DNA of 64,000 nucleotides from Rugalucina vietnamica (lineage: Eukaryota; Mollusca; Bivalvia; Lucinida; Lucinidae). The DNA lies in contig OZ024869.1 in the NCBI GenBank assembly GCA_964017185.1, positions 52,168,761-52,232,760 of the forward strand, given 5' to 3'. A program made the position numbers and the translations under genes. Numbering within the stretch: position 1 is the first letter of the stretch; the number at the start of each line of letters is the position of its first letter. Positions 19,053-29,560 of this stretch are shown here, piece by piece. Under the pieces are notes generated by a model. That model worked only from the letters and a program-made list of their open reading frames with translations. It made no database searches and was not told the origin of the DNA.

Positions 19053-21252
19053 TGTCACGATAAAAAATGTACTTTTGCTGTTTGTGGGGTTTGGATAATT
19101 TGTTTGATTTCTTTTAAATGTTTAGTTGAGCATAATAGGTATTTGGAAACTCTTACACAGGAGTAAACATGACATGTTTACTGCATTGTGAAGGATATCT
19201 ATGTATGTTAGACACGGCAAAAAATATTTGTGCCATGAAGAGTTTTATGCTCAATTGTGATATTTTAACAGTCTTTTTGTGTTATGGTATTTGTTGATTT
19301 GTGGCGTGGAAATTGGCATTATGTGCAGTTTAATTGGATTCTGTACTGGGCTCAGATTCGTGTTTTATCAGTTTGCCATAAATGGTTTCTGAGAGTGACA
19401 CGGCTTTAACGAAAACATGAAGTCCGGGGATTTGAATCATATGATTTACACCTTGAGGTATAATCCAGAGAAAATTTGTATTGCCGATTTTATGGTTAGC
19501 AATATAGCTTTTTGCAAGCTGATCTGGGTGTGGGTGTCAGTGGATGTGCATTTAGAATTGTTATTCACTTGCTCACGGTGGGTTATTCACATGTTCTGAT
19601 GAATGGTTTTGGAATATATGATGGAAAACGGTATGGTTTTCAGGGAAATGTTCACAAACTTATGCGTATAAATAGGCAGCTTATTTTGTGTGGAATCAAT
19701 ATGAATTATCGGAAGAATGTAAAGATTGGGCATGAATTTGAGATGTTTGGATATGGGTTTATCTGGTACACCTGGTTATGGTCAGCGCCAGTCTGAGTAG
19801 TCGGCCGTCGGTAAGTTATAACAGTTCATAAATATACATTTTGTACAGTGAGATTGTATAGCCATAATAATGTAGCTCATTATGGTGGAAAGCACATTGA
19901 TAGGGTTGTAAAAATGAAGATTTCTATATTTCTGCACGCTACGTTGCCGTGAAGCGGCATTGGTTTAGTTTTTATGTATTAAATTTCGCGTAAGAATGAC
20001 ATTGCGCGGTATGTATGTCAACCAAAGTTGTAAAATGGAAATTTCTGTTATGTGCTACGTTACTTGTAGCGACGTTATTGTCATTGACGTACATTTAGTT
20101 TCATGTTATGTTTTGTTATCTAATCATCTCATCATAAAGGAAGTTAATGTTGACTCGGAACAAAGCTGTAAGACTGGAAATTTCAGATTTTAAGTTTTAC
20201 GTTATAGTAACGTAACGCTTAGATTTGACGTTAATGACGTCATTAAGAATATTCGCTATTACTGAAATTAGTGATGTCATTTAAGAAAGGTTTAATATTG
20301 TAACAAGATTGTCTCGCAAGATTTATCGTATTCTGAGAAATGGCTTTCTATGAATTTGGTCATAGATTGGCAGGACCAATTCCTGGGTGAGGAATTGTGG
20401 ATGCATGTCGGAGATTTGCTTGTGATGTCGCTGGGAAAGGAACTAGGGTTAGTTCGCGACATATGTGGTTTAACTGTATCGTACATGTGAATAAATGTTT
20501 CAATGTAGATACTGGAGTATTATGGTTTATATGTATAGTACAAGCAATCTAGCGAATAAACTAATACAGTTCCGGGGTACGGAATTGTGGGAGGTTATTT
20601 GCAATTGGATGTTGTGACGTGCATAGCTGCAGGAGATTTCGTTATGATAAATTGCGACACTATCAGTTATTTTGTTGTTAAGACACAGTTACTTTATTTC
20701 AGGCCTTGAAGCTGAAATTGTAATCTATGGACGTAATCTGAATTCCTGAAACTAAACTGGGCTAAACTATATGATGGGGCAGTGACGGTATAAACGGGAC
20801 GATATAAAAATCATTGGTGTTTGATTTACAATGGACGGGCGTGGTCTACAGTTCGTTTTGGGAACACTGGACTGTTTTGCAAGCAGTGGTGTCGAGTGTA
20901 CTAGTGAGACGAACGTGTGACAGTATACCCGGAGATGCCAATGGGAAAGTGTGTGGGACATTGATGAACAAAGGACGTATTTTTTTTTTTTTTTTTTTTT
21001 TTTTTTCTTTTCTCAGTAATTTCTTTTTGTAATCTCTTTCTATCTTTTTTCTCCTTCTTTGCTTCTCACTTTAAACATCATTATAAATAAACCATCATAA
21101 TTTGAAAATTCTGTTTAATTGAACCCTCCCATAGATTTGCTGGTCATTCATAGCAGGAAGCGTATACCCTTGGTCATTCGATACATGATTTGTTGGGCAC
21201 AACAAGCCATTGTATCCTCTGACTTTATATTAAGTAGAGTCAGTCCGTGACA
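19053..21252 (+). repeat. Left (5') LTR
   Basis: It is 2,200 bp, TGTCACG...CGTGACA. A TATAAAA at 20803-20809 lies ~280 bases before AATAAA at 21086-21091, a plausible promoter to poly(A)-signal spacing. A second TATAAATA sits at 19667. A 27-base T run spans 20980-21006. The LTR is unusually long and carries only short chance ORFs. Confidence 0.93.
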
Positions 21253-21254
21253 TT

Positions 21255-21272
21255 TGGTGTCAGAAGTGGGAT
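21255..21272 (+). promoter_or_regulatory. Primer-binding site complementary to tRNA-Leu 3' end
   Basis: TGGTGTCAGAAGTGGGAT starts two bases after the LTR. It is complementary to a 3' end ATCCCACTTCTGACA plus CCA, as found in animal leucine tRNAs. Confidence 0.85.
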
Positions 21273-21952
21273 ACGCCCAACATTTCTGCATTGGATATCA
21301 GTAACTCTTGGAGGTGTTTATATATGCTAGGATTTAGAGAACCAAATGTGAATCACAGTGAAATTCTCTAGTGTACCAAAGTAAGCAATGCTTAAGCAAA
21401 ATAAAAGTAATTGTTTAAAATAATGCAAATGTAAACTCTAAAATTTCATTGTTCTGGTATATGTTACAGTCACACTGTCACTTAAGAACAAGATATCAAA
21501 GTATATTTCAGTTATGAGGGCCGATGGTTAGACTGATGGGAGTCCTCCGATAATTCATATTCCCGTCGACCGACTGTCAGGGTTGGCGAGCACCAGAGAC
21601 GGGGTGTACCAGTGAAGCACCAGGTGATCCTGAAATTTGAGGTTTGTCAATTGAACGGTTTGTTTAAGGTATTCATGAGTATGGGCTTACTTTTGTAAAT
21701 TGTTACGCAACAGTTACAGGCATTAGTTGATTGTGGTAGAATGTCTGGGTGATTCTTAATGGGTTATTAAGAATAGGTTGCGTTGAGGCAATTGGTAAAC
21801 AAAAGTTGAAGCTTGGTAAGCATTGGGTTTTGCTTATTTATTGATGTGAATACTGTGAAGTTTACGTTGTTCAGAATCAATTGATAACTCAGATTTCGTT
21901 TTATTGTGACCATCCTTACAAACAGTAATAATTTTTCGAAAGGGAAATAATC
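21273..21952 (+). other. Leader between primer site and Gag
   Basis: This non-coding leader of ~680 bases is the expected position for packaging signals. I see no specific structure that I can support. Confidence 0.5.
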
Positions 21953-24900
21953 ATGGATGTAGTTAAAGAGTTAACCAAAGTGGGAAAAGATTTAGGTCTT
22001 GAAGGTGAAGCACTTAATGCGTTTGTTTCAGAGCAACAAGTAATACTACGTGATGAACGTCAAGCGGCACGTGATGCAGAACGTGAGCGTCGAGAAGCAG
22101 AGCGCGAAAAAGAAAAAGCAGAACGCGAAATCCGCGAGATGGAATTAAGAGCTGAACGCGAACGCCATGAGCGCGAGTTAAAAGCTAAAGCTGATGAACA
22201 AGAAAAGCAGCGTGAAATTAAGGAGTATGAATTACAACTTAAGAAACAGGAAATTGAACTGAAGCGGAATGAGTTGCTAGCGCAAGAAGCTGAAAAGGTA
22301 AGACAGAAAGAATTAAAAGAACAAGAGTTAGAAACCCAGAAAGAATTAAAAGAGCGTGAACTGGAAGTACAATACAGGCATGCAAATGAAGAAATGGAGC
22401 TTAAGGCAGATGAGGAGCGTAAGATCAGAAATGCAGATAGGGCTAAGTATGAGGCAGAAATTGCATTGCGACAACAGGAGATTGCATTGGAACGAGAGAG
22501 GTTAGTAGCAGAGAGAGACAGGTTAGGAGCAGAGAGAGAGAAATTAGAACGTGAGTATGAAATGCAGATTGAATTACAGGACAGAAGACATTTCGCAGAA
22601 ATGGAGAGGATCACAGCGCAAAGGGCGGAGAGGCCAATCCCAGCGCCAAGAGACACTATTAAGGCAAGAACGCCTAAAATCCCGGCATTTAATGAAGGTA
22701 AGGACGAAATGGATGCATATTTACTTAGGTTTGAACGGTATGCTACAGCACAAGGGTGGAAAAGAGAATCATGGGCAACTGATTTGAGTGCGTTATTACA
22801 GGGTAAAGCGTTAGATGTGTACGCATTGATGCCACAGGAGGATGCAATGGACTATGACAAGTTGAAGTGTGCATTGTTACAAAGGTATCAATTAACAGAG
22901 GAAGGATTCAAGCGTAAGTACAGAAAGTGTAGACCAGAAACCGGTGAAACGTTTCAGCAGTTTTCAGCACGGTTGAAGAGCTACTTTACAAGATGGATAG
23001 ATATGTCAGGTATTCCTAAAACTTTTGAAGGTTTGCAGGATCTCATGTTGAGAGACCAGTTTACATTTATTTGTAACAGAGAACTGGAGTTATTTCTACG
23101 GGAGAGAGAACCAACTTCGTTGGAGCAAGCTAGTAAATTGGCGGATTCCTACAAGGAAGCTAGGTATGTGGATATTGTTAATTTGACCTTCAAGAATGAC
23201 AGAGGTAGATCTCGTTCTAATTCAGCATCCAGATCAAGGTCACCAGTGAAAAGAGACCAGATTCCTAATAATCAAAACTCATATGGAAGAGGAAGAGGTA
23301 AATACTATCCAGGTTTGAAATGTTATAATTGTGGTGGAACACATTACAAGAGGGAGTGTCCGGAACTAAAACCCGGTATCATGAAAGTAGGTGCGGTAGG
23401 ACATAGAGGTAGATCACCTACAAAGAAAGTTACTTTTCAGAGCAAAGATTCGGAGGTACAGACTACATATGAAGACAGTCATGAGGATACAACAACAGAT
23501 GTTAAGAAATGTGGAGCTTGCTTGACGTATACAAATACTGTCAGTTATTCCAAAGCAGCAATGGAGAGTAAGGATAACATACATGAGAAACACCAAGTAA
23601 GTGTGAGTTCAGTATCATCTCTTTCAGAACTTAGTACTGTACAAGGAATGGTTGAAGAGAAATCGGTTGAGGTTTTACGAGATACTGGATGTTCGGGCGT
23701 GATAGTAAGTAAACATGTAGTCCCGGAAGGTGCATATACAGGAAGAAATCAAACTATGGTAATGGTAGATTATTCTACAAGAGTTGTACCGGAAGTGAAG
23801 GTAAACATTGACACACCATATTACAAAGGGGAAGTATTGGCACTATGTGTGGAAAAGCCATTGGTTGATTTAATCATAGGTAATATTCCAGGTGCACGGG
23901 AACGCAACAAACCGGATATAGACTGGGTGCCAACATTAGCAGTGCAAACTAGGGCACAGAAGAAACAGGAAGGAACACATGTGAGTATGAAGACACCAGA
24001 AATAGTTATACAAGAAGTTACACCGGATCAAATTCGGAAGGCCCAGAATGAAGATCAGAGTTTGAAGGTAATGAAGGCACGGTGTGAAGCCAAGGAGTGT
24101 CTTAAGAATGCATCATATTTTATTAAAAATAACTTGATGTACCGGAAGTTTAGCTCGCCGAACATTGAGCGAGGTAGGTTATTTACACAACTTATAGTGC
24201 CACAGCAATTTCGCAAAACAGTAATGAAGTTGGCTCACGAGTCAATAATGGCAGGTCATTTAGCTGTTAAACGAACCATACAAAAGGTTCTCTCAGAATT
24301 TTATTGGCCAGGCATCAGTAGCGACATAAAACGATTTTGTCAGTCATGTGACATTTGTCAACGTACTGTACCCAAGGGTAAGATAATTCGAGCACCCTTA
24401 GGAAAGATGCCTAGAATAGATGTACCATTCAAGAGAGTTGCAACTGATTTGATAGGACCTTTGAAACCTGTGACATACAGTAAGAACCGGTTCATGCTCA
24501 CTGTAGTTGACTATGCGACAAGATACCCAGAAGCAGTACCACTAGCGTCGATTGACACGGAAGCTGTTGCAGATGCATTGGTAAGTATTTTTAATCAAGT
24601 TGGAGTAACCGATGAGATCAGCTCAGACTTAGGATCACAATTTACGTCATCCATTATGAAGGAAGTGAGTACTAGGATGTTTTCCAGGCGATCAGTGACG
24701 GGCCCGCACTCTACACCGTACACTAACCTGTATACCAACTTGTACACCAACCCGTACATCAACCCGTACATCGCTCTGTATACCGTCCCGTGTACCGACA
24801 CGTATTCTACGGTACATGACGTATTTGTGGAACATTTCAGGTGGACGATAAACAGCATGCTGATAAGAATCTATACGGAGAAATCAGCAGATTGTGGTAA

Positions 24901-25489
24901 GTTACCATTTATCATTTACAGAAACATGGAGAGTCAGAATGGCCGAGATGGAGATTGTGTGGCAACGTTGCCAGTGGGAGCGAGTGCAGGTTTGTTACCA
25001 GAAAGATCGACAGAAGAAAAGCCGGCAAAGGATGTAACACAGTGTTATGCTCAATGTATGGTTGGTATTTTCAGCTCCGACGTTAACGAGACCGACACCG
25101 GAAGTTGTAGTTTAGAGACAAGATATCATCCAGGTTTAAGATTTAACGAGAGTTTGGCAGGTAGACAATATCTTACTTTCACAGGTTGGGTACACATTTG
25201 TATCAGTATAATGTTGTTCCTTACTTCCCAATGTCCAGGAGATATATTGGCATTCATGGTTTGGTTTTTGTCGATATGTAATAACGTGATCACGTTTGTT
25301 GCGGTGGTTACCGTGGCGTTGCGGGTAGACAGTATTGTAACTGACCGGCATACATCTTTTATTTGGGTAAGTGTAGTCAGTGTAATGACTAACTGGTGGC
25401 TGTGGCCGCATAGACGGAAGCCAATAATAAGGTTAATACTACATGTAGTAATGCGGAGTGTTCCAGTGACGTTGAATGGAAATATGTAA
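21953..25489 (+). CDS. Gag-protease-partial integrase polyprotein with novel C-terminal tail
   Basis: The 1178-residue frame starts at ATG 21953. Residues ~30-225 are a highly charged Glu/Arg/Lys coiled coil. Residues ~245-410 are a Gag capsid-like domain (KIPAFNEGKDEMDAYLLRFE...). A zinc knuckle C457-X2-C460-X3-H464-X4-C469 has one residue fewer than usual. Protease has DTGCSG (D577) and LIIGN (641-644). QTRAQKK is then followed directly by the integrase HHCC finger (H762, H769, C799, C802) and core acidics D832 and D892. Homology ends near residue 905, before the expected Glu. The tail has YTN-type repeats (~921-950) and hydrophobic stretches at ~1076-1092, 1098-1120 and 1131-1148. RT and RNase H are absent. 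The Gag and protease parts look functional by motif; the integrase looks catalytically incomplete. Confidence 0.9.
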   Translation: MDVVKELTKVGKDLGLEGEALNAFVSEQQVILRDERQAARDAERERREAEREKEKAEREIREMELRAERERHERELKAKADEQEKQREIKEYELQLKKQEIELKRNELLAQEAEKVRQKELKEQELETQKELKERELEVQYRHANEEMELKADEERKIRNADRAKYEAEIALRQQEIALERERLVAERDRLGAEREKLEREYEMQIELQDRRHFAEMERITAQRAERPIPAPRDTIKARTPKIPAFNEGKDEMDAYLLRFERYATAQGWKRESWATDLSALLQGKALDVYALMPQEDAMDYDKLKCALLQRYQLTEEGFKRKYRKCRPETGETFQQFSARLKSYFTRWIDMSGIPKTFEGLQDLMLRDQFTFICNRELELFLREREPTSLEQASKLADSYKEARYVDIVNLTFKNDRGRSRSNSASRSRSPVKRDQIPNNQNSYGRGRGKYYPGLKCYNCGGTHYKRECPELKPGIMKVGAVGHRGRSPTKKVTFQSKDSEVQTTYEDSHEDTTTDVKKCGACLTYTNTVSYSKAAMESKDNIHEKHQVSVSSVSSLSELSTVQGMVEEKSVEVLRDTGCSGVIVSKHVVPEGAYTGRNQTMVMVDYSTRVVPEVKVNIDTPYYKGEVLALCVEKPLVDLIIGNIPGARERNKPDIDWVPTLAVQTRAQKKQEGTHVSMKTPEIVIQEVTPDQIRKAQNEDQSLKVMKARCEAKECLKNASYFIKNNLMYRKFSSPNIERGRLFTQLIVPQQFRKTVMKLAHESIMAGHLAVKRTIQKVLSEFYWPGISSDIKRFCQSCDICQRTVPKGKIIRAPLGKMPRIDVPFKRVATDLIGPLKPVTYSKNRFMLTVVDYATRYPEAVPLASIDTEAVADALVSIFNQVGVTDEISSDLGSQFTSSIMKEVSTRMFSRRSVTGPHSTPYTNLYTNLYTNPYINPYIALYTVPCTDTYSTVHDVFVEHFRWTINSMLIRIYTEKSADCGKLPFIIYRNMESQNGRDGDCVATLPVGASAGLLPERSTEEKPAKDVTQCYAQCMVGIFSSDVNETDTGSCSLETRYHPGLRFNESLAGRQYLTFTGWVHICISIMLFLTSQCPGDILAFMVWFLSICNNVITFVAVVTVALRVDSIVTDRHTSFIWVSVVSVMTNWWLWPHRRKPIIRLILHVVMRSVPVTLNGNM
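24700..24800 (+). repeat. Short tandem repeat encoding YTN/YIN units
   Basis: Imperfect 12-base units of the type TACACCAACCCG recur about seven times and keep the frame open. They sit right after the point where integrase similarity ends. Confidence 0.7.
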
Positions 25490-25516
25490 GATGGAAAGCA
25501 AGGAAGGCGGAACAGA

Positions 25517-25915
25517 CTATTTGTCGCGTATTTAGTGGATTACGGTTAACGCCGATAGCTTTTGCTGTTTCCTCCGGAATCCGAGTATAGATCCGATTGT
25601 CATGGAAAGTTTAAGTTCGCGGTAATCGGGGTACGGTTCTTGAAAGTATAATCTTCTAAATATGACTTCAATTAGTGTTACTCTGTGAAACATGAGTATT
25701 GTGCATTAAGGTTATCTATTTGTTGCGTATGTAGTGAATCAAGGGCAAGAAAGCAGCTTTGCAGTTTCCTCCGAGATCCGAGTATGTTCCATTTATCATA
25801 AAAGATTTAGATTGCGATACGTGGAAGCAGGTTTTTGCAAGTATGATTCTCTAGATATGACTTCATTTAGTAAATTTTTTATCGCGTAGATCTAGTGTTA
25901 CGCATTTTTGAGATG
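25517..25915 (+). repeat. Two-copy ~199-bp tandem repeat upstream of the polypurine tract
   Basis: CTATTTGTCGCGTATTTAGTG (25517) and CTATTTGTTGCGTATGTAGTG (25716) begin two diverged units that share gtttcctccg, atccgagtat and atatgacttcaattagt/atttagt. It is non-coding and between the ORF stop and the right LTR. Confidence 0.6.
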
Positions 25916-25926
25916 CTTCACACTTC

Positions 25927-25941
25927 AAAAGGGGGAAGGTA
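25927..25941 (+). promoter_or_regulatory. Polypurine tract
   Basis: AAAAGGGGGAAGG lies immediately before the right LTR, the expected plus-strand primer. Confidence 0.88.
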
Positions 25942-28127
25942 TGTCACGATAAAAAATGTACTTTTGCTGTTTGTGGGGTTTGGATAATTTGTTTGATTTC
26001 TTTTAAATGTTTAGTTGAGCATAATAGGTATTTGGAAACTCTTACACAGGAGTAAACATGACATGTTTACTGCATTGTGAAGGGTATCTATGTATGTTAG
26101 ACACGGCAAAAATATTTGTGCCATGAAGAGTTTTATGCTCAATTGTGATATTTTAACAGTCTTTTTGTGTTATGGTATTTGTTGATTTGTGGCGTGGAAA
26201 TTGGCATTATGTGCAGTTTAATTGGATTCTGTACTGGGCTCAGATTCGTGTTTTATCAGTTTGCCATAAATGGTTTCTGAGAGTGACACGGCTTTAACGA
26301 AAACATGAAGTCCGGGGATTTGAATCATATGATTTACACCTTGAGGTATAATCCAGAGAAAATTTGTATTGCCGATTTTATGGTTAGCAATATAGCTTTT
26401 TGCAAGCTGATCTGGGTGTGGGTGTCAGTGGATGTGCATTTAGAATTGTTATTCACTTGCTCACGGTGGGTTATTCACATGTTCTGATGAATGGTTTTGG
26501 AATATATGATGGAAAACGGTATGGTTTTCAGGGAAATGTTCACAAACTTATGCGTATAAATAGGCAGCTTATTTTGTGTGGAATCAATATGAATTATCGG
26601 AAGAATGTAAAGATTGGGCATGAATTTGAGATGTTTGGATATGGGTTTATCTGGTACACCTGGTTATGGTCAGCGCCAGTCTGAGTAGTCGGCCGTCGGT
26701 AAGTTATAACAGTTCATAAATATACATTTTGTACAGTGAGATTGTATAGCCATAATAATGTAGCTCATTATGGTGGAAAGCACATTGATAGGGTTGTAAA
26801 AATGAAGATTTCTATATTTCTGCACGCTACGTTGCCGTGAAGCGGCATTGGTTTAGTTTTTATGTATTAAATTTCGCGTAAGAATGACATTGCGCGGTAT
26901 GTATGTCAACCAAAGTTGTAAAATGGAAATTTCTGTTATGTGCTACGTTACTTGTAGCGACGTTATTGTCATTGACGTACATTTAGTTTCATGTTATGTT
27001 TTGTTATCTAATCATCTCATCATAAAGGAAGTTAATGTTGACTCGGAACAAAGCTGTAAGACTGGAAATTTCAGATTTTAAGTTTTACGTTATAGTAACG
27101 TAACGCTTAGATTTGACGTTAATGACGTCATTAAGAATATTCGCTATTACTGAAATTAGTGATGTCATTTAAGAAAGGTTTAATATTGTAACAAGATTGT
27201 CTCGCAAGATTTATCGTATTCTGAGAAATGGCTTTCTATGAATTTGGTCATAGATTGGCAGGACCAATTCCTGGGTGAGGAATTGTGGATGCATGTCGGA
27301 GATTTGCTTGTGATGTCGCTGGGAAAGGAACTAGGGTTAGTTCGCGACATATGTGGTTTAACTGTATCGTACATGTGAATAAATGTTTCAATGTAGATAC
27401 TGGAGTATTATGGTTTATATGTATAGTACAAGCAATCTAGCGAATAAACTAATACAGTTCCGGGGTACGGAATTGTGGGAGGTTATTTGCAATTGGATGT
27501 TGTGACGTGCATAGCTGCAGGAGATTTCGTTATGATAAATTGCGACACTATCAGTTATTTTGTTGTTAAGACACAGTTACTTTATTTCAGGCCTTGAAGC
27601 TGAAATTGTAATCTATGGACGTAATCTGAATTCCTGAAACTAAACTGGGCTAAACTATATGATGGGGCAGTGACGGTATAAACGGGACGATATAAAATCA
27701 TTGGTGTTTGATTTACAATGGACGGGCGTGGTCTACAGTTCGTTTTGGGAACACTGGACTGTTTTGCAAGCAGTGGTGTCGAGTGTACTAGTGAGACGAA
27801 CGTGTGACAGTATACCCGGAGATGCCAATGGGAAAGTGTGTGGGACATTGATGAACAAAGGACGTATTTTTTTTTTTTTTTCTTTTCTCAGTAATTTCTT
27901 TTTGTAATCTCTTTCTATCTTTTTTCTCCTTCTTTGCTTCTCACTTTAAACATCATTATAAATAAACCATCATAATTTGAAAATTCTGTTTAATTGAACC
28001 CTCCCATAGATTTGCTGGTCATTCATAGCAGGAAGCGTATACCCTTGGTCATTCGATACATGATTTGTTGGGCACAACAAGCCATTGTATCCTCTGACTT
28101 TATATTAAGTAGAGTCAGTCCGTGACA
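25942..28127 (+). repeat. Right (3') LTR
   Basis: It is 2,186 bp and nearly identical to the left LTR. The 14-base length difference is fully accounted for by a shorter T run (15 against 27) and two single-base A deletions. AATAAA is at 27961-27966. Confidence 0.93.
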
Positions 28128-28132
28128 ATGTT
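28128..28132 (+). other. Target-site duplication ATGTT, right
   Basis: It matches 19048-19052. Confidence 0.9.
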
Positions 28133-28189
28133 TGTGTAATGTCACCAGAACCAGAACTTTCTAGGCAACTGCAATGTTCATACAGCCCC

Positions 28190-28650
28190 ACGCGTGTTAA
28201 TGTTGCTTAGCAACGCTAGAACCTATGCGATTTCGGTTCTATGCATTTTCCATATATTTTGGTTGCTAGGCAACGAAATATATTATCTAAGATTTGCATT
28301 TTATAGCAAGTAGTTTGCAAAGCGTCAATGGCAGATACAAATGGGCGTATGAATATTCAATTAAACAAACTAGATGTCAAATTGTAGCAGAAATTGTATC
28401 TCTACCCCCATTTTTCACCCTTCGATCGAGAAATTTTAGTCATTTTTTCAACTTTGATTGGGTATCATTTAAAATATATGAATCAGATTGCATTATCTTG
28501 AACTTTAAATGCAACTATTTTAAGTTCGGTGTAAGAAAATAAAGTGAATACGTTTAATTTGGTTTTCCTGTCGCCATGGCAACGGTTTTAAAAGTCGTGG
28601 CCAAGTGCCTTTACACAGTGTTCTATTGTTGCTAGGCAACAGGAAGTAGA
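28190..28650 (+). repeat. Dispersed repeat with GTTGCTAGGCAAC palindromes, copy 1
   Basis: The palindromes GTTGCTTAGCAAC (28202), GTTGCTAGGCAAC (28262), GTCGCCATGGCAAC (28570) and GTTGCTAGGCAAC (28628) lie in one block. The same sequence, inverted, recurs at 53515-53790, including the attttagtcattttttcaact stretch. The palindromes resemble RFX-factor X-boxes. Confidence 0.6.
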
Positions 28651-28654
28651 GCAT

Positions 28655-29560
28655 GTGATTAGGTGTTGAACTGTCTCGCAGAGGGCGAATTGAATTTATG
28701 TTTCAAGAAAACTAAATCAAACTGTAATAACGTGTTCAAACAAAAATTATGGCCAATATTGCATTACTTATTGAATGACCCTCGTATTTGGTCTACCTTT
28801 GTAGTTCCGAGGTTGTTCCATGGTCTTGAGGCATTATTACACACAAAAAGATACTGAGTGTCTTGAAAGATTTCAGAGACAGTGTCTTAAACAAATTTAG
28901 GGTCCTCCTGATAAGACAGCAACTACAGTTTGTTTAGCCCTTTTAGGGATTTTGTTCCTGGAAGCTGTTGTACATAAAACTGCTCTGGCTACTTTGTCAA
29001 CATGATTAGACATATCTATTTATAGGTACAATTGAAAATGACATAGCTGTAAGGCAAATACTAATGAAAGATGTTAATGATAAAAGTTGGTTTATGTTTG
29101 TAAGGAGCACATTCGATTTGTATAATCTTCCATCCATATTTTAATTATCAAATGATACTCCCTCAAAAAATGAATGGAAAAGAAGTATGAACAATGCAAT
29201 AAATTAGGCTATTTAATCTAGTTGGGAATAGGACATTAGAAGTAAAACATCACTAAAGTACATAAACACTGACACCCTCAAAGTCGGCAAGTGCTATCAT
29301 GTCTTGTCTACAGTTCGTAACGGCATTCATTACAGTAGAAGGACGCAACTGAAGTGTATGTTGTTAACAGGAACATATCAGGGAAACAAAGCAGCCTTTC
29401 ATCAATACCAAGTGGACCCAACCTGTAGAATATGGTCAGTATCTCCAGAGACTAGGAAGCACTTTGTTAGTGAATGTTCTTTTTTCAACCCAGAAAGATC
29501 AGTATTCATATTCCCAGCTCGCAGTTACAAAACCCTGAGTTTTTGACGCAATTAACTTTT
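28655..29560 (+). pseudogene. C-terminal remnant of a non-LTR retrotransposon polymerase
   Basis: Broken frames read HYLLNDPRIWSTFVVPRLFH then GLEALL, LERFQRQCLKQI, LALLGILFLEAVVHK, WFMFVRSTFDLYNLPS, and QLKCMLLTGTYQGNKAAFHQ with RIWSVSPETRKHFVSECSFF. This matches the region after the RT of LINEs, including its terminal zinc-knuckle-like part, which here has lost cysteines. It is a different family from the one at 30.5 kb. Confidence 0.7.

Larger units (their letters stand above)
19053..28127 (+). mobile_element. Young LTR retrotransposon (Gypsy-type, Gmr1-like order) without reverse transcriptase
   Basis: The 9,075-bp element has LTRs of 2,200 and 2,186 bases that begin TGTCACG and end CGTGACA, flanked by a perfect 5-bp target duplication ATGTT (19048-19052, 28128-28132). 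The LTRs differ, as far as I can read, by one substitution (19194 A against 26083 G), two one-base A-run indels and a 12-base difference in a T run. A tRNA-Leu-type primer site and a polypurine tract are in place. One 1178-codon ORF encodes Gag, protease and a partial integrase. There is no RT or RNase H anywhere inside, so the copy cannot be autonomous, yet it moved recently. Confidence 0.95.

Noticed and set aside
19417-20486. Several 60-94-codon ORFs repeated identically in both LTRs
   Set aside because: They are duplicated only because the LTRs are. They are short, overlapping and without protein-like features.
22060-22656. 198-codon open frame on the minus strand, Ser/Arg-rich
   Set aside because: It is the antisense shadow of the Glu/Arg/Lys-rich coiled coil of Gag; its composition follows from complementing GAA/GAG/CGN codons.
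23881-24010. Deletion of reverse transcriptase between protease and integrase
   Set aside because: This would need a second loss at the 3' end. The protease-linker-integrase order is known from Gmr1-type elements, so one 3' replacement is simpler.
25180-25420. Calling the hydrophobic tail of the LTR polyprotein an envelope gene
   Set aside because: There is no separate ORF, signal peptide, furin-like site or fusion-peptide pattern that I can support. Hydrophobicity alone is not enough.
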